Made by a program: the position numbers and the translations under genes. From NCBI GenBank assembly GCA_014649355.1, contig BMSW01000008.1:62001-126000 (forward strand): 64,000 bases of DNA, read 5' to 3'. Positions 35,007 to 44,242 of this stretch are shown here, in pieces. Below the pieces are notes generated by a model. It made no database searches. It saw only the letters and a list, made by a program, of their open reading frames with translations, and had not been told where the DNA came from. The stretch's first letter is position 1. Every line of letters starts with the position of its first letter. Source of the DNA: Streptomyces althioticus (GTDB lineage: Bacteria > Actinomycetota > Actinomycetes > Streptomycetales > Streptomycetaceae).

Positions 35007-35918
35007 TTGACCGACCTGGTCATCCGCACGCTCACGGCGAGCGACGCCCACCTGTTCGACGCGCTTCCCGACCCGCTCGGCGCCCGCGAGGCACACCGGC
35101 GCACCCGCTTCCGCCCCGACTGGAAGCGCGTCGCCCTGCGCGACGGCGAGGTCGTGGCACGCGGGGCGTGGTGGGGCGGGCCCGAGGACACGGAACCCGT
35201 CAACATCAACTGGTTCGACGTGGCCGAGGGGGAGGAGAAGGCAGGAGCGGAACTCCTGCGCTCCGCGCCCCGGCAGGTCGAGCTCGAGATCAACCTGCCC
35301 GGCGGCTGGCGCGACGACCCCGCCCTGCTCGCGGCCGCCGAGACACGCTTCACCGCCGCACGCGCCGCCGGATACGAACTCCTGGTGGAACGCTTCCTGT
35401 ACCGCTGGACGTCCGACCGGGGGCTCCCCGACCGTCCCGGCCGCCTGACCTTCCGGGCCGAACCCGACGACACGGTCTTCTTCGACGCACTGCGCCGCAT
35501 CCACTCCGCGACCCTGGACGCCCACGCGCTCAAGGCCGTCGAGGAGGGCGGGCTCGACCGGGCGGCCCAGGAGGAGCTCGACTTCTTCCACTGGTGCCCG
35601 TCCCCACGCGCGTGGTGGCGGACCGCGCACACCCCGGACGGCGCCCTGGCCGGCATCCACATCCCCGCCCACAACCCGTCCGGCCCGACGATCGCCTTCA
35701 TAGGCGTCGTCCCGGAACACCGCGGCCACGGCTACGCCTACGACCTCCTCGCCGATTGCACCCACCACCTCGTCGCACAGGGCGCGGAACACATCAGCGC
35801 GGCGACGGACCGCGGCAACGTCCCGATGGCCGCGTGCTTCACCAAGGCGGGCTTCCCGGTCGTCAGGGAACGCGTCAACTTCCACCCGTCGACGGGCCGG
35901 GTGGATCAGGTCGTGTAG
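35007..35918 (+). CDS. GNAT acetyltransferase, two-domain
   Basis: 303 aa from TTG 35007; GGAGGA at 34998-35003 fixes this start. The C-terminal domain has the acetyl-CoA loop FIGVVPEHRGHGYAYDLLADCTHHL and a terminal ATDRGNVPMAACFTKAGF (the Asn-Met-Cys pattern of GNATs). The first 150 residues form a degenerate N-terminal GNAT-like domain. A short leader peptide with a possible hairpin precedes it. Substrate unknown. Confidence 0.87.
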   Translation: MTDLVIRTLTASDAHLFDALPDPLGAREAHRRTRFRPDWKRVALRDGEVVARGAWWGGPEDTEPVNINWFDVAEGEEKAGAELLRSAPRQVELEINLPGGWRDDPALLAAAETRFTAARAAGYELLVERFLYRWTSDRGLPDRPGRLTFRAEPDDTVFFDALRRIHSATLDAHALKAVEEGGLDRAAQEELDFFHWCPSPRAWWRTAHTPDGALAGIHIPAHNPSGPTIAFIGVVPEHRGHGYAYDLLADCTHHLVAQGAEHISAATDRGNVPMAACFTKAGFPVVRERVNFHPSTGRVDQVV

Positions 35919-35986
35919 GCGAACGGAACGCCGTCACCGGTGCCCATGTGCGCCGGCGGAGTGTCCGTGCCGGGCCGACAGGCAGC

Positions 35987-36718
35987 TCACCAGGGAACCG
36001 GGCCGTGCTCGTCGAAGAAGCCGCCGGTCGGCCCGCCATCGGGCAGCGTGGCGAGCCGGACGACCACGGCCGCGCCGTCGGCCGCGGTGCGGGTGAGGCC
36101 GGGGAACGCGGTGGTGAAGTCGGTCGCACACGGCCCCGGATCGGCGGCGTTGACCAGGATGCCGCGGCTGCGCAACTCCTTGGCGTACTGCACGGTCAGC
36201 GAGTTGAGCGCGGTCTTGGACGGGACGTACGCGGCCATCGGGGGCCGGGTGGTGAAGTAGTCCTCCGGATCGGTCATCCGGGCGAGGGAGCCAAGGCCAC
36301 TGCTGACATTGACGATCCGGGCGGCGGAGGAGCGGGCGAGCAGCGGGAGCATCGTGGTGGTCACGCTGATCACGCCGAACACGTTGGTCTCGAACACCTC
36401 GCGCACGGCGGACAGTTCGACGCTGCTGGGGCTTTGGGCGGCGAGGTCGCCGGAGATGCCGGCGTTGTTGACCAGGATGTCCAGCCGGCCGAAGCGCTCC
36501 TCGATCCAGCGGGCGGCGGAGAGGACACTTGCGTGGTCGGTGACGTCCAGGGTGACCGGGTACACCCGCGGGCCCAGGCCGGCTGCGGCGGCCGCACCGC
36601 GGTCCGGGTCGCGCGAGGCCAGCAGGACGTTCGCGCCGAGCGAGGCGAGCCGGGCCACGACCTCACGTCCGATGCCCTTGTTGGCGCCGGTGACCAGGGC
36701 AATCGTGGTTTCTGTCAT
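35987..36718 (-). CDS. Classical SDR oxidoreductase
   Basis: 243 aa. All classical motifs are present: TGANKGIG (NADP binding), NNAG, NVSS and YVPSK, where Tyr and Lys are the catalytic pair, then VNAADPGPCATDF. The long spacer between Ser and Tyr (MTDPEDYFTTRPPMAA) is like carbonyl reductase-type SDRs. It is divergent from a LysR regulator 70 bp away, which likely controls it. Substrate unknown. Confidence 0.93.
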   Translation of the reverse strand: MTETTIALVTGANKGIGREVVARLASLGANVLLASRDPDRGAAAAAGLGPRVYPVTLDVTDHASVLSAARWIEERFGRLDILVNNAGISGDLAAQSPSSVELSAVREVFETNVFGVISVTTTMLPLLARSSAARIVNVSSGLGSLARMTDPEDYFTTRPPMAAYVPSKTALNSLTVQYAKELRSRGILVNAADPGPCATDFTTAFPGLTRTAADGAAVVVRLATLPDGGPTGGFFDEHGPVPW

Positions 36719-36788
36719 GCGTTCAGCCCACCACGGGGGCGGCCGGGAGTTCCAACACCGGTCAGGTGCGCGGCGATACCGTGCGGGT

Positions 36789-37646
36789 ATGGAAAGGCTG
36801 GAGGTCCGCGAACTCGTCTACTTCACCGCCGTCGCCGAGGAACTGCACTTCGGCCGGGCGGCCGCCCGGCTGGGGATGGCCCAGCCGCCGCTGTCCCGCG
36901 CCGTTCAGCAGCTCGAACGACGGCTGGGCGTGACCCTTTTGGACCGCAGCAGTCGCCGGGTCGCACTGACCGAGGCGGGTGCCGTCCTGCTCCGCGAGAG
37001 CCGTAGGGTGCTCGACGCCGCGTCGGCCGCGGCGCGCCGCACCCGGCGGGCCGGCCGGGCCGATCCGTGTCTGGTCCTGGCCGTCAAGCCGGGCGGTGAC
37101 GGTGGCCTGCTGCCGGCGATCCTCGACGCCTACCAGGCTGAGCCGGGCGCGCTGCCGGTCGAGCTGGTGTGGGGCTTCGGCGAGCGTGAGGTCCTGCTGC
37201 GGGAGGGGCATGTTGACGCCGCCCTGCTGCACCGCCCCCACCCCGACCTCACCGGCCTGGACACCCAGGACCTCCTGACCGAGACCCAACTGCTCGTGAT
37301 GCCGCGTTCGCATCGCCTCGCGGGCCGTACCCGGGTCTGCCTGAACGACCTCGCCGGGGAGCCCCTGCCCCGCCGGCCGGGCGCGTCCGAGGGCGGCTCG
37401 CACGGACCCGAGGTCCACGACCTCGGGCAGCTCCTCCACCTCATCGCCTTGCGCCGCATGGTCGCCGTCCTCCCCTCCTCCATCCGCGGCCAGCTCCGCG
37501 ACGACCTGGTCGCTGTACCGGTCGACGACGCGGAGCCCACCACGCTCGTCCTCGCCTGGCCCGAGCACGCCACCTCCCCGGCCCTGGCCGCCTTCGTCCG
37601 CGCGGCCACCGCCGTGGCGGGCAGCGCGACGGGCCACGGCGGGTAG
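36789..37646 (+). CDS. LysR family transcriptional regulator
   Basis: 285 aa from ATG 36789. HTH at residues 1-62 (LVYFTAVAEELHFGRAAARLGMAQPPLSRAVQQLERRLGVTLLDRSSRRVALTEAG) and an effector domain from about residue 90. Divergent from the SDR gene, the typical LysR-target layout. The effector domain is short (about 195 residues). Confidence 0.92.
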   Translation: MERLEVRELVYFTAVAEELHFGRAAARLGMAQPPLSRAVQQLERRLGVTLLDRSSRRVALTEAGAVLLRESRRVLDAASAAARRTRRAGRADPCLVLAVKPGGDGGLLPAILDAYQAEPGALPVELVWGFGEREVLLREGHVDAALLHRPHPDLTGLDTQDLLTETQLLVMPRSHRLAGRTRVCLNDLAGEPLPRRPGASEGGSHGPEVHDLGQLLHLIALRRMVAVLPSSIRGQLRDDLVAVPVDDAEPTTLVLAWPEHATSPALAAFVRAATAVAGSATGHGG

Positions 37647-37805
37647 GGCGACGGGTCACGGCGGGTAGGGCGGGCGCCGTCCCAGGGCGCCGAAGCCGAC
37701 GATGACGCTCGACCCGGCACCCCGCCGCGTCGCCTCGCCCGTGTCTCGGCCGACGTGTCCTGCGGGCCGGTGGGAACGCGGCCGCCAGGACACGGCGGAC
37801 CGCGG

Positions 37806-38672
37806 TCAGGGGTTCCAGAACACCGTGGCGAACGCCCGGTCGAAGCGTCGTGCCGCCAGGTCCTCACGCTGGATCACCCAGTGGACCGTGGAGCCCTCCC
37901 ACAGCCGCACGTCCTCACCGGCGTACCAGTCGGCGAGCAGCACCCAGTCCGCGGGATCGCTCGACACCGGTCCGTCCCAGCTGCCCGACTTCACCGCCTG
38001 CGCGACGGTCTCCACGGCGGTCTCCACCGGATCGACGTAGACGGCTTCCTCGTCCGCGTAGCCCCCGAGCTGGAACGGCCCGGACGGCGCTATGTCGTCC
38101 TGGACCTCCTCCCAGACCTCGACGAGTTCCTCGGCACGGGGGTGCCCCGGGACGGGCACGGAGCGCCGTTCCCCGGGCGGGGTGACATGCGAGTGATACG
38201 GGAGCGAGACGTCGATCCGTGCGCGCAGCGGTCCCTGGGGGTAGCTGTCGAACATGGCCCGGTACTCGTCCACGTCTCCCGGGTTCCAGGACGTGTGCTT
38301 GTCCCGCTCCGTGACCGTCGCGCCCGCGGGTACGTACACCACCTGGCCCGCGGAATCCGGATACTCGCCCTCGGGCCAGGCGAAGAAGAGCAGGCGGCCG
38401 TCGGGCGGCAGGGGCAGGTCCGTCGCGCCGGCCGGGAGGGCAGCGAGGTCGATGGAGGCGACGAAGGGGGCTCCGGGGGTGGGAACGTCGTCAGGCAGCG
38501 CGAGCGGGCCGCCGAACCTGCCCACGACGGGGTCCGGTCCGTCCTCGGACGGTGTCAGGGTCGCACAAGGGCGGGCGACCGCCACCCACCGGTCCACGTC
38601 GTCGGCCGGTATGCCCTGTGCCAGTGCCTCGTCGTGGAAGGGGCGTAGACGCTCCCGCAGTTCACTGATCAT
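37806..38672 (-). CDS. DUF1963 (YwqG-like) protein
   Basis: 288 aa from ATG 38672 (MISELRERLRPFHDEALAQGI). The core GRFGGPLALPDDVPTP, FVASIDLAALP, GRLLFFAWPEGEYPDSAGQVVYVP and FQLGGYADEE pattern marks DUF1963/YwqG proteins, which have a beta-rich fold and no proven activity. No signal peptide. Single gene between the LysR gene and a divergent membrane protein gene. Confidence 0.88.
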   Translation of the reverse strand: MISELRERLRPFHDEALAQGIPADDVDRWVAVARPCATLTPSEDGPDPVVGRFGGPLALPDDVPTPGAPFVASIDLAALPAGATDLPLPPDGRLLFFAWPEGEYPDSAGQVVYVPAGATVTERDKHTSWNPGDVDEYRAMFDSYPQGPLRARIDVSLPYHSHVTPPGERRSVPVPGHPRAEELVEVWEEVQDDIAPSGPFQLGGYADEEAVYVDPVETAVETVAQAVKSGSWDGPVSSDPADWVLLADWYAGEDVRLWEGSTVHWVIQREDLAARRFDRAFATVFWNP

Positions 38673-38957
38673 GGGCGGACTCTGGAAGACGGGTCCGACA
38701 ACGGCCGCGCCGGCCGGCACGGGTGACCACCGGTGAGCCCGGGGCCCGGCCGCCGGTAGGTGATCACAGCTCCGTGTGAGGGTGCGGCCCGGGTCGTGTT
38801 CCGAAGGCCGGCGGAGCGGCGGGTCGCCGGCGGCTTCCGTCACCCGTCCGGCTCATTGCGATGGCGGGGCGGACGCGGCAAGGCGAAGGTGGCGTGGGTC
38901 CGTGGGTCTCACCATTCACACCCACACCCTCGCAACGGTCTCTCGAGGAGCTCAGCC

Positions 38958-39524
38958 ATGTCTGAACGCAACACCGCCATCCGGAGCCTTCATGACCTCG
39001 GCCTGGCCGCCTGGTTCGGGGGCTCGCTGATGGGAGCGGTCGGCCTCAACGGAGCGGCCCAGGCCGAAGGCGGCACGGAGACGGGCCGCGACCGCATCTC
39101 TTCGTCGGGCTGGTCGAAGTGGACGCCCGTCAACGCCGCCGCGATCGGCGCGCACCTCTTCGGTGGTGGCGGGCTGCTCGCCATGAACGCTCACCGTGTC
39201 GCCACTCAACAGGGCGTGGGTGCCTCGACCGCCGCCAAGACCGTGCTCACCGCGGCCGCTCTGGCGGCAACCGCCTACGCTCGCGTCCTGGGCAAGAAGG
39301 TCGAGCTGGCCGCCTCCACCGACCCCGACGACGCCGAGAAGGCGGGCAAGCACCCCGTCGACCTCGACCAGGCACGGCGTCAACTGGCCGCCGCTCAGTG
39401 GGCGGTACCGGCCCTGACCGGGTGCCTCGTCGTGCTCAACGCTCTCCACGGCGAACAGCAGCGCCCGGCCCAGCAGATTCCGGGCGTGTGGGAGCGGGCC
39501 CGCTCCGTCACTCACCTGATGTAG
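38958..39524 (+). CDS. Conserved membrane protein, 188 aa
   Basis: 188 aa from ATG with GAGGAG upstream. Segments LHDLGLAAWFGGSLMGAVGLNGAA, AAAIGAHLFGGGGLLAMNA, TVLTAAALAATAYARVLGKKVE and WAVPALTGCLVVLNAL are likely membrane helices; the rest is polar (DPDDAEKAGKHPVDLDQARRQL). This four-helix layout with SGWSKWTPVNAAAI occurs in many Streptomyces proteins of unknown function, often stress-linked. No enzyme motif. Confidence 0.82.
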   Translation: MSERNTAIRSLHDLGLAAWFGGSLMGAVGLNGAAQAEGGTETGRDRISSSGWSKWTPVNAAAIGAHLFGGGGLLAMNAHRVATQQGVGASTAAKTVLTAAALAATAYARVLGKKVELAASTDPDDAEKAGKHPVDLDQARRQLAAAQWAVPALTGCLVVLNALHGEQQRPAQQIPGVWERARSVTHLM

Positions 39525-39549
39525 TAGGGGGGCGCGGTGCGAGCGCCCC

Positions 39550-39875
39550 CAGCGTCAACTTCACGCACGTCCTTGACGAACACGCCCTCCACGCCGTGGC
39601 GCTCGTCGCGGCCGCGGAGGCGCGGGTCGCCCTGATCGAGCCGTCCCGCCAGGCGGAGGACGCCTGGCTCGCCGTCCTCGCCGAGGACGCCCCCGGCCAC
39701 GTGGTTCCACGCCGAGTGCACCCCCGGCTACTACAACGCCGAGGGCCGCGGCCGGCCGAACCGGCCCACGGCCCACCCGCACGGCGCGTTCGCCTTCCAC
39801 GCGTTGCCGGCGCGGTGGCGTGAGGAGTCGATGGGCGAGGTCCTCCGGCCGACGGCGGCCCGTACGGCCGGGTAG
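39550..39875 (+). pseudogene. Baeyer-Villiger monooxygenase remnant (C-terminal, frameshifted)
   Basis: NFTHVLDEHALHAVALVAAAE, IEPSRQAEDAWLAVLAEDAPGH are in one frame. The continuation WFHAECTPGYYNAEGRGRPNRP, GAFAFHALPARWREE is in another, with the shift near 39700. Together they match the last 100 residues of cyclohexanone-type flavin monooxygenases. The FAD and NADPH domains are missing. Confidence 0.82.
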
Positions 39876-39990
39876 CGCCGTGCCGGTGTCAGGGCTGTCG
39901 CCGGCTGCCGACAACTCTGACGCCGAGGGCCGTACGGACCCGTCCTCGGCGGCGTGTGTCAGACGGCGGACCAGCCGTCGTCCTCGTCCG

Positions 39991-40374
39991 GTGTCCGCCG
40001 ACGCGTCGGAACCGTCCGCACACCTGCGTCCCTTTCCGCTGGACGTTCCCGACGCCCCGCGGGAGCGACACGGGAACGTCGACCTGTACCTGCCGTCCGC
40101 GGAAGCGCCGCGCCCCGCGGTGCTGTTCGTGCACGGCGGCCCTGTCCTCGCCGACGCCCGCCCCACACCGAGGGACCGGCCGACCTTGATGGGTTACGCA
40201 CACCGCGCCGCGGCGGGTGGCGCGGTGGCCGCCGTCGTCGACGTACCGCACGGCCGCCATGCCTTCGAGACCGTCGACCCCACGGACGAGTCCCGCGACG
40301 CGATACGCCGCGCGATGCGGGCGGTGCTGGGCCGGCTGGGGGTCCCCGACACGGGCTCCCCGGTGGAGGCGTGA
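39991..40374 (+). pseudogene. Alpha/beta hydrolase remnant with internal deletion
   Basis: 127 codons in one frame from a GTG. The N-terminal part (RHGNVDLYLPSAEAPRPAVLFVHGGPVL, the oxyanion HGG region) is joined directly to the C-terminal part (DVPHGRHAFETVDPTDESRDAIRRAMRAVLGRL, with the catalytic His). The middle, with the nucleophile GxSxG and the Asp, is absent. The open frame can be translated but cannot be a working esterase. It follows the monooxygenase relic, and the two may once have been one ketone-degrading pair. Confidence 0.75.
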
Positions 40375-40497
40375 CGCGGGGGGCGCACAGAAGCGAGACG
40401 GCTTCCGAGAGTGGGAGAGCGGGCCCTCCGGAGGGCATGACCCGTGTACAACTCGTACGCCGGAGGGCCTCGCCCGCCCCACCCGAGAGGAACCCCT

Positions 40498-41298
40498 GTG
40501 CACGATCTCGCCGACTCCGTCGAGTCGATGGAACAACTCGCCACCGCCTGGCGGACCGTCGTGCTCGACCGCGACCCGGACGCCGACGTCCGTGACCTGC
40601 CCGGCATCGCCGTACGGTGGGCCGACAGCCGGTTCGCCTTCTGGAACTGCGTCACCCTGACCGACGTCGGCGCCGGCCCCGGCCTCCTGGAGCGGCGCCT
40701 CAAGGAGACCGCGGAGATCATGCGATCGAAGAGCCGCCCCGGCTTCCTGTGGCTCTTCGAGGACCTCCTCGACGACGACGCGCGCGCCGCGCTGGACACC
40801 GTCGCCGAACAGGCCGGCCTCGCCTACGCCTTCCCCGGCACCGGCATGGCGGGCGACCTGCTGCCGGTCCCCGAACCGCACCACCCCGACCTGACGTTCG
40901 AGCGCGTGGCCACCGAGGAGCATCTGCGGGCCTACGCGGACCTCAACTCCCGCGCCTACGGCTTCCCGCTCGACGACGGCCGGGACGGCCTCGCCGGCTC
41001 CGCGCTGTGGAAGGACGGCATCCACGCCTACCTGGGGCTGCACGACGGCACCCCCGTGGCCTGCGCCGCCACCCTGGAGGCGCGGGGACGCCTTTTCGTC
41101 CTGCTCGTCGCCACCGACCCCGAGTACCAGCGCCGGGGCTACGGCGAGGCCGTGACGCGCAAGGCCCTGCACGAGGGCGCCCGCGCCACGGGAGCGACCC
41201 GCGCCACCCTGCACGCCACTGTCGCCGGCGCACCCGTCTACCCCCGCATCGGCTTCCGCCCCAACAGCCCGATCCGGTTCTACGGGCTGATGCCCTGA
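40498..41298 (+). CDS. GNAT acetyltransferase
   Basis: 266 aa from GTG 40498, with GAGAGGAA 5 bases upstream. The C-terminal GNAT domain has FVLLVATDPEYQRRGYGEAVTRKALHEGA (acetyl-CoA loop QRRGYG) and a terminal VYPRIGFRPNSPIRFYGL. The first 120 residues form an extra alpha/beta domain. Substrate unknown. Downstream of two pseudogenes, convergent with the next hydrolase. Confidence 0.88.
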   Translation: MHDLADSVESMEQLATAWRTVVLDRDPDADVRDLPGIAVRWADSRFAFWNCVTLTDVGAGPGLLERRLKETAEIMRSKSRPGFLWLFEDLLDDDARAALDTVAEQAGLAYAFPGTGMAGDLLPVPEPHHPDLTFERVATEEHLRAYADLNSRAYGFPLDDGRDGLAGSALWKDGIHAYLGLHDGTPVACAATLEARGRLFVLLVATDPEYQRRGYGEAVTRKALHEGARATGATRATLHATVAGAPVYPRIGFRPNSPIRFYGLMP

Positions 41299-41386
41299 AC
41301 CGGCCAGGACCGGAGTCCGAGTTGCCCTGGCGAATGCGGTCCTCTTCCGGAGGCGACCAGGTGACGCGAGTGGTCAGGGACCGACT

Positions 41387-42322
41387 TCACGCGCGCTTCA
41401 GAGGGGGGACGTGGCGGTGCAGGAACTCGATCTGGTCCGCGATGACGGTGCCGAACAAGGGCTCGACGTAGGGGTCGAAGTGGCCACCCTCGTAGACGCG
41501 GACGGTCGAATGCCGCATCTTGCCTGCTGCCCGCTCGGCGACGCGCTTGGGAGTGATCGCGTCCTGCGCGACGATCTGGACCAGGGCCGGGCACGTGATG
41601 TTCCCGGCCCAGCGCTGGGGTGAGTAGAAGCCGATCTTCAACGCGATGCGGGCTGCCACGGTGCGGGGGTAGGTGTCCTCCTTCAGCCCCGACTCACGAA
41701 AGAGAGCGTGCATGCCCGGATAGGCGTCCGGCGAGGTCATCATGCCGGTGCGGCCGGGAAGATTGACGCTGTCCACGTACACGGGTTCACGGCCGAGCTT
41801 GGAGGCGATCGCGTCCCGGATCCCCGGCACACCGACCCTGAGGGCGGCCCGCAGGCCGGTCGACCTCACCGCCGCCGGGCCGCTGACGTGCGGGACCTGA
41901 GCGATGACGGCGGCGAGAGGCTCTCCCCGGCCGGCGACGGTGATGACGTGACCGCCCGAGAACGAGGTGCCCCACGCCACGACCCGGGTGTGGTCGATCC
42001 CCTCAAGTGACCTGGCGTAGCGGAGGGCGGCGCGCCAGTCCTCGTGCTGCATCGCGATGTCCAGGATCTGGCGCGGCTCACCCTCGCTCTCCCCGAAACT
42101 CCGGTAGTCGAAGACCACGACGGCGTATCCGGCGGCGGCGAAGCGCTCGGCGTAGGCGTAGAGCCGTAGGGCACGCACCGCGCCGAAGCCGTGTGCCATC
42201 ACGACGACGGGCGACGGCTGATCCGTGGCGGTGGGCCGGTAGACGCGCGCGGCGCACTTGGTGCCGCCGGAGTCGAACCACTCCTCCGACGTCGTGAACG
42301 TGCCGTCGTGCGTCTCGGCCAT
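41387..42322 (-). CDS. Alpha/beta hydrolase (YcjY/DltD-like)
   Basis: 311 aa from ATG 42322, with GAGGAG upstream. HGFGAVRALRLYAYAERFAAAGYAVVVFDYRSFGESEGE is the oxyanion/strand region, VVAWGTSFSGG holds the nucleophile Ser, AQDAITP the acid, and EGGHFDPY the His, so the triad is complete. This matches serine hydrolases of the YcjY family with unknown natural substrate. It is on the same strand as the PucR regulator but 363 bp after it. Confidence 0.9.
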   Translation of the reverse strand: MAETHDGTFTTSEEWFDSGGTKCAARVYRPTATDQPSPVVVMAHGFGAVRALRLYAYAERFAAAGYAVVVFDYRSFGESEGEPRQILDIAMQHEDWRAALRYARSLEGIDHTRVVAWGTSFSGGHVITVAGRGEPLAAVIAQVPHVSGPAAVRSTGLRAALRVGVPGIRDAIASKLGREPVYVDSVNLPGRTGMMTSPDAYPGMHALFRESGLKEDTYPRTVAARIALKIGFYSPQRWAGNITCPALVQIVAQDAITPKRVAERAAGKMRHSTVRVYEGGHFDPYVEPLFGTVIADQIEFLHRHVPPLKRA

Positions 42323-42685
42323 GCTGCACTCCTCATCTCGCTGTGTCGTCCTCACCACTGTCCAGGACGATGGAAGGCGCTCGGGCGGCGGGCACTGGTT
42401 CATGCCGCGCACGCGCGTCACCTCGGCAGTTGCCGCGCCACCGCTGCGTCAGGGACGTGGCGACGATCACCCCGGAAGACCCGTCACCCGGAAGACCCGG
42501 GAGCCCTGCGAAGCCCGCCCGCGTGCTCGTGAGCCGCGGTGCGGACAGCGTGACCTCCATCGGGGCGAGGCGCCCAGACTCGCTCGTGCGGACGAAGAAG
42601 TCGTCGGTCGGGCACGACAAAGTGAGCGGCCTGCGCCGTGGTCGTGGACCAACCCCACCTCAGCCGCACGGGGATTCGGTCGAGA
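42323..42685. other. 363-bp intergenic region without a supported gene
   Basis: It lies between the hydrolase start and the PucR stop, both on the minus strand. I see several open frames with no family resemblance, and no convincing promoter or terminator. It should contain the hydrolase promoter. Confidence 0.45.
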
Positions 42686-43972
42686 TTACGGAGATCGGGT
42701 GAGCACGGCAGGCCCGAGCCAGCGGCATGCGGCGAGCGCGAGTTCGAGATCCAGCCGGTCCTCCTCGATCGGCCGCCCCCGCAACCGCACGGCTTTGTCC
42801 ACCCGGTACTTGACCGTGTTCTTGTGCAGGTGGACCTTCGCGGCGGTCGCGACGAAGCTCTGGTTCTGCTGAAGGAAGACGGTGAGGGTCTCCCGTAGCC
42901 GCGCGACACCTTCGTCGTCCTGTGCCAGCCCTCCGAGCATCGATGTGACGAGGTCGCGGGCGAGGTCGAGGTCGCCCGCAAGAGCGGCGGCCGCCCTGAC
43001 CCCCGGCGCGGTGAACGACGTGATCTGATGGGCCCGCTCGGCCCCGACGACCGCGACCTGATGAGCTCGCAGGGCCTGGCGGTGTGTCGCACGGAAGCCC
43101 GCGAGTCCTGCCCCGACCGCGCCGACTGCGGCCTTCACCTCACTTCCCGCCTCACCGAGGACTCGGGCCAAGCGGTCGAGGTCGACAGGTGTCCCTGCCC
43201 GGAGCGGTATCCACCCCCAGCCGAGCGAGCGGTCCTGCGGGACGAAAAGCGGCGAGGAGTCCGCACCGACCTCCTGGGCCACGGCACCGATCAGCTGCCC
43301 GAGGGACTCCAGCGGATCCGTCGACGTCATGCGTTCGTCCGCCCAGAGGACGAGTCCGAGGTGCTCCTGACGGAGCCGGTAGCCGAGGACCTGCTCCGCC
43401 GAGGCCACGTCCACCTCCTCTCCGGCGAGGAGCGCGCTCAGCGTGGCCGTGCGGATCGTGTTGCGATTCGCCAGCCACCGCTCCCGCTCGGTCTCGTACT
43501 CCGCGACGACCTGTTCGGAAACCCGGTCGATGTAGGCGAAGGCGGCGTCCTGGAGCATCTGCAGCGCCGAGAAGGAGATCCTGCCGTCCGGCTCGACGCC
43601 GGCCAGCTCACCGGCCACCCACTCGAGGGCGCGCCGGTGGCCTAGGCGGTACGCGCGCAGCAGGGCGTTCGAGGAGATCTCGCGCTGCGCAAGGCGTCGC
43701 GCGTACTCGACGGCCGGCCACGGTGCCTCCACCGTGTCGACCGGAACCCCGTACCGCACGATGTGGAAGAACGTCTTCACGTTGCTCTCCACACTCGCGT
43801 AGAGGAGGTCGAGCATCAGATGGTCTCCGCGAAGCTCCGAGATCGAGTCGGCGAGCTCGGCCTGGAGCAGACGCGCCACCTCGTCGAGCTGTGCGCTCGA
43901 GGCCGCCGCGATGTCGGCGACGCGGGCGGCCGCACGATGGGCGATCTCCTCGCGGTCCGCCCAGGGATCCAT
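42686..43972 (-). CDS. PucR-type transcriptional regulator
   Basis: 428 aa from ATG 43972 with GGAGGAAGG upstream. The C-terminal HTH_30 domain is clear (RLRETLTVFLQQNQSFVATAAKVHLHKNTVKYRVDKAVRLRGRPIEEDRLDLELALAACRWL). The middle resembles the GGDEF-like domain of CdaR/PucR regulators, and the N-terminal helices (HRAAARVADIAAAS...) are the RsbT-like part. It is divergent from the DUF3556 gene and probably controls it. Despite the family name there is no sign that it regulates purine genes here. Confidence 0.92.
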   Translation of the reverse strand: MDPWADREEIAHRAAARVADIAAASSAQLDEVARLLQAELADSISELRGDHLMLDLLYASVESNVKTFFHIVRYGVPVDTVEAPWPAVEYARRLAQREISSNALLRAYRLGHRRALEWVAGELAGVEPDGRISFSALQMLQDAAFAYIDRVSEQVVAEYETERERWLANRNTIRTATLSALLAGEEVDVASAEQVLGYRLRQEHLGLVLWADERMTSTDPLESLGQLIGAVAQEVGADSSPLFVPQDRSLGWGWIPLRAGTPVDLDRLARVLGEAGSEVKAAVGAVGAGLAGFRATHRQALRAHQVAVVGAERAHQITSFTAPGVRAAAALAGDLDLARDLVTSMLGGLAQDDEGVARLRETLTVFLQQNQSFVATAAKVHLHKNTVKYRVDKAVRLRGRPIEEDRLDLELALAACRWLGPAVLTRSP

Positions 43973-44242
43973 GGTTGACCCTTCCTCCCGTGTTGGTCCC
44001 CGGGCACAGGTGTGTGGTGGGCCCTTGGGCCGTGGCACCGGCACGGTAGCCGGAAGCGGGAGAACAACGACCAATCCGCTCCCGCTCTTTTGGTTCGCGC
44101 GCACAGTGTCCCAGGTCTTCCCGCCTCCCTAAAGTCCGTGCGTCCGGATCGCGTGACGCGGCCCTCGGAGGCCGGCGGCGTGCCAACCCCGGCGGGCGGT
44201 CACCGATGCGTGCCGCTCGGGCCACCACCAAGAGGGGCACCA
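43973..44242. promoter_or_regulatory. Divergent promoter region PucR / DUF3556
   Basis: 270 bp between two divergent starts. The segment CGGGAGAACAACGACCAATCCGCTCCCGCTCTTTTGG near 44058-44093 is locally AT-richer and holds the half-repeats GCGGGAG / CTCCCGC, a candidate regulator site. No clear -10/-35 pair was found. Confidence 0.35.
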
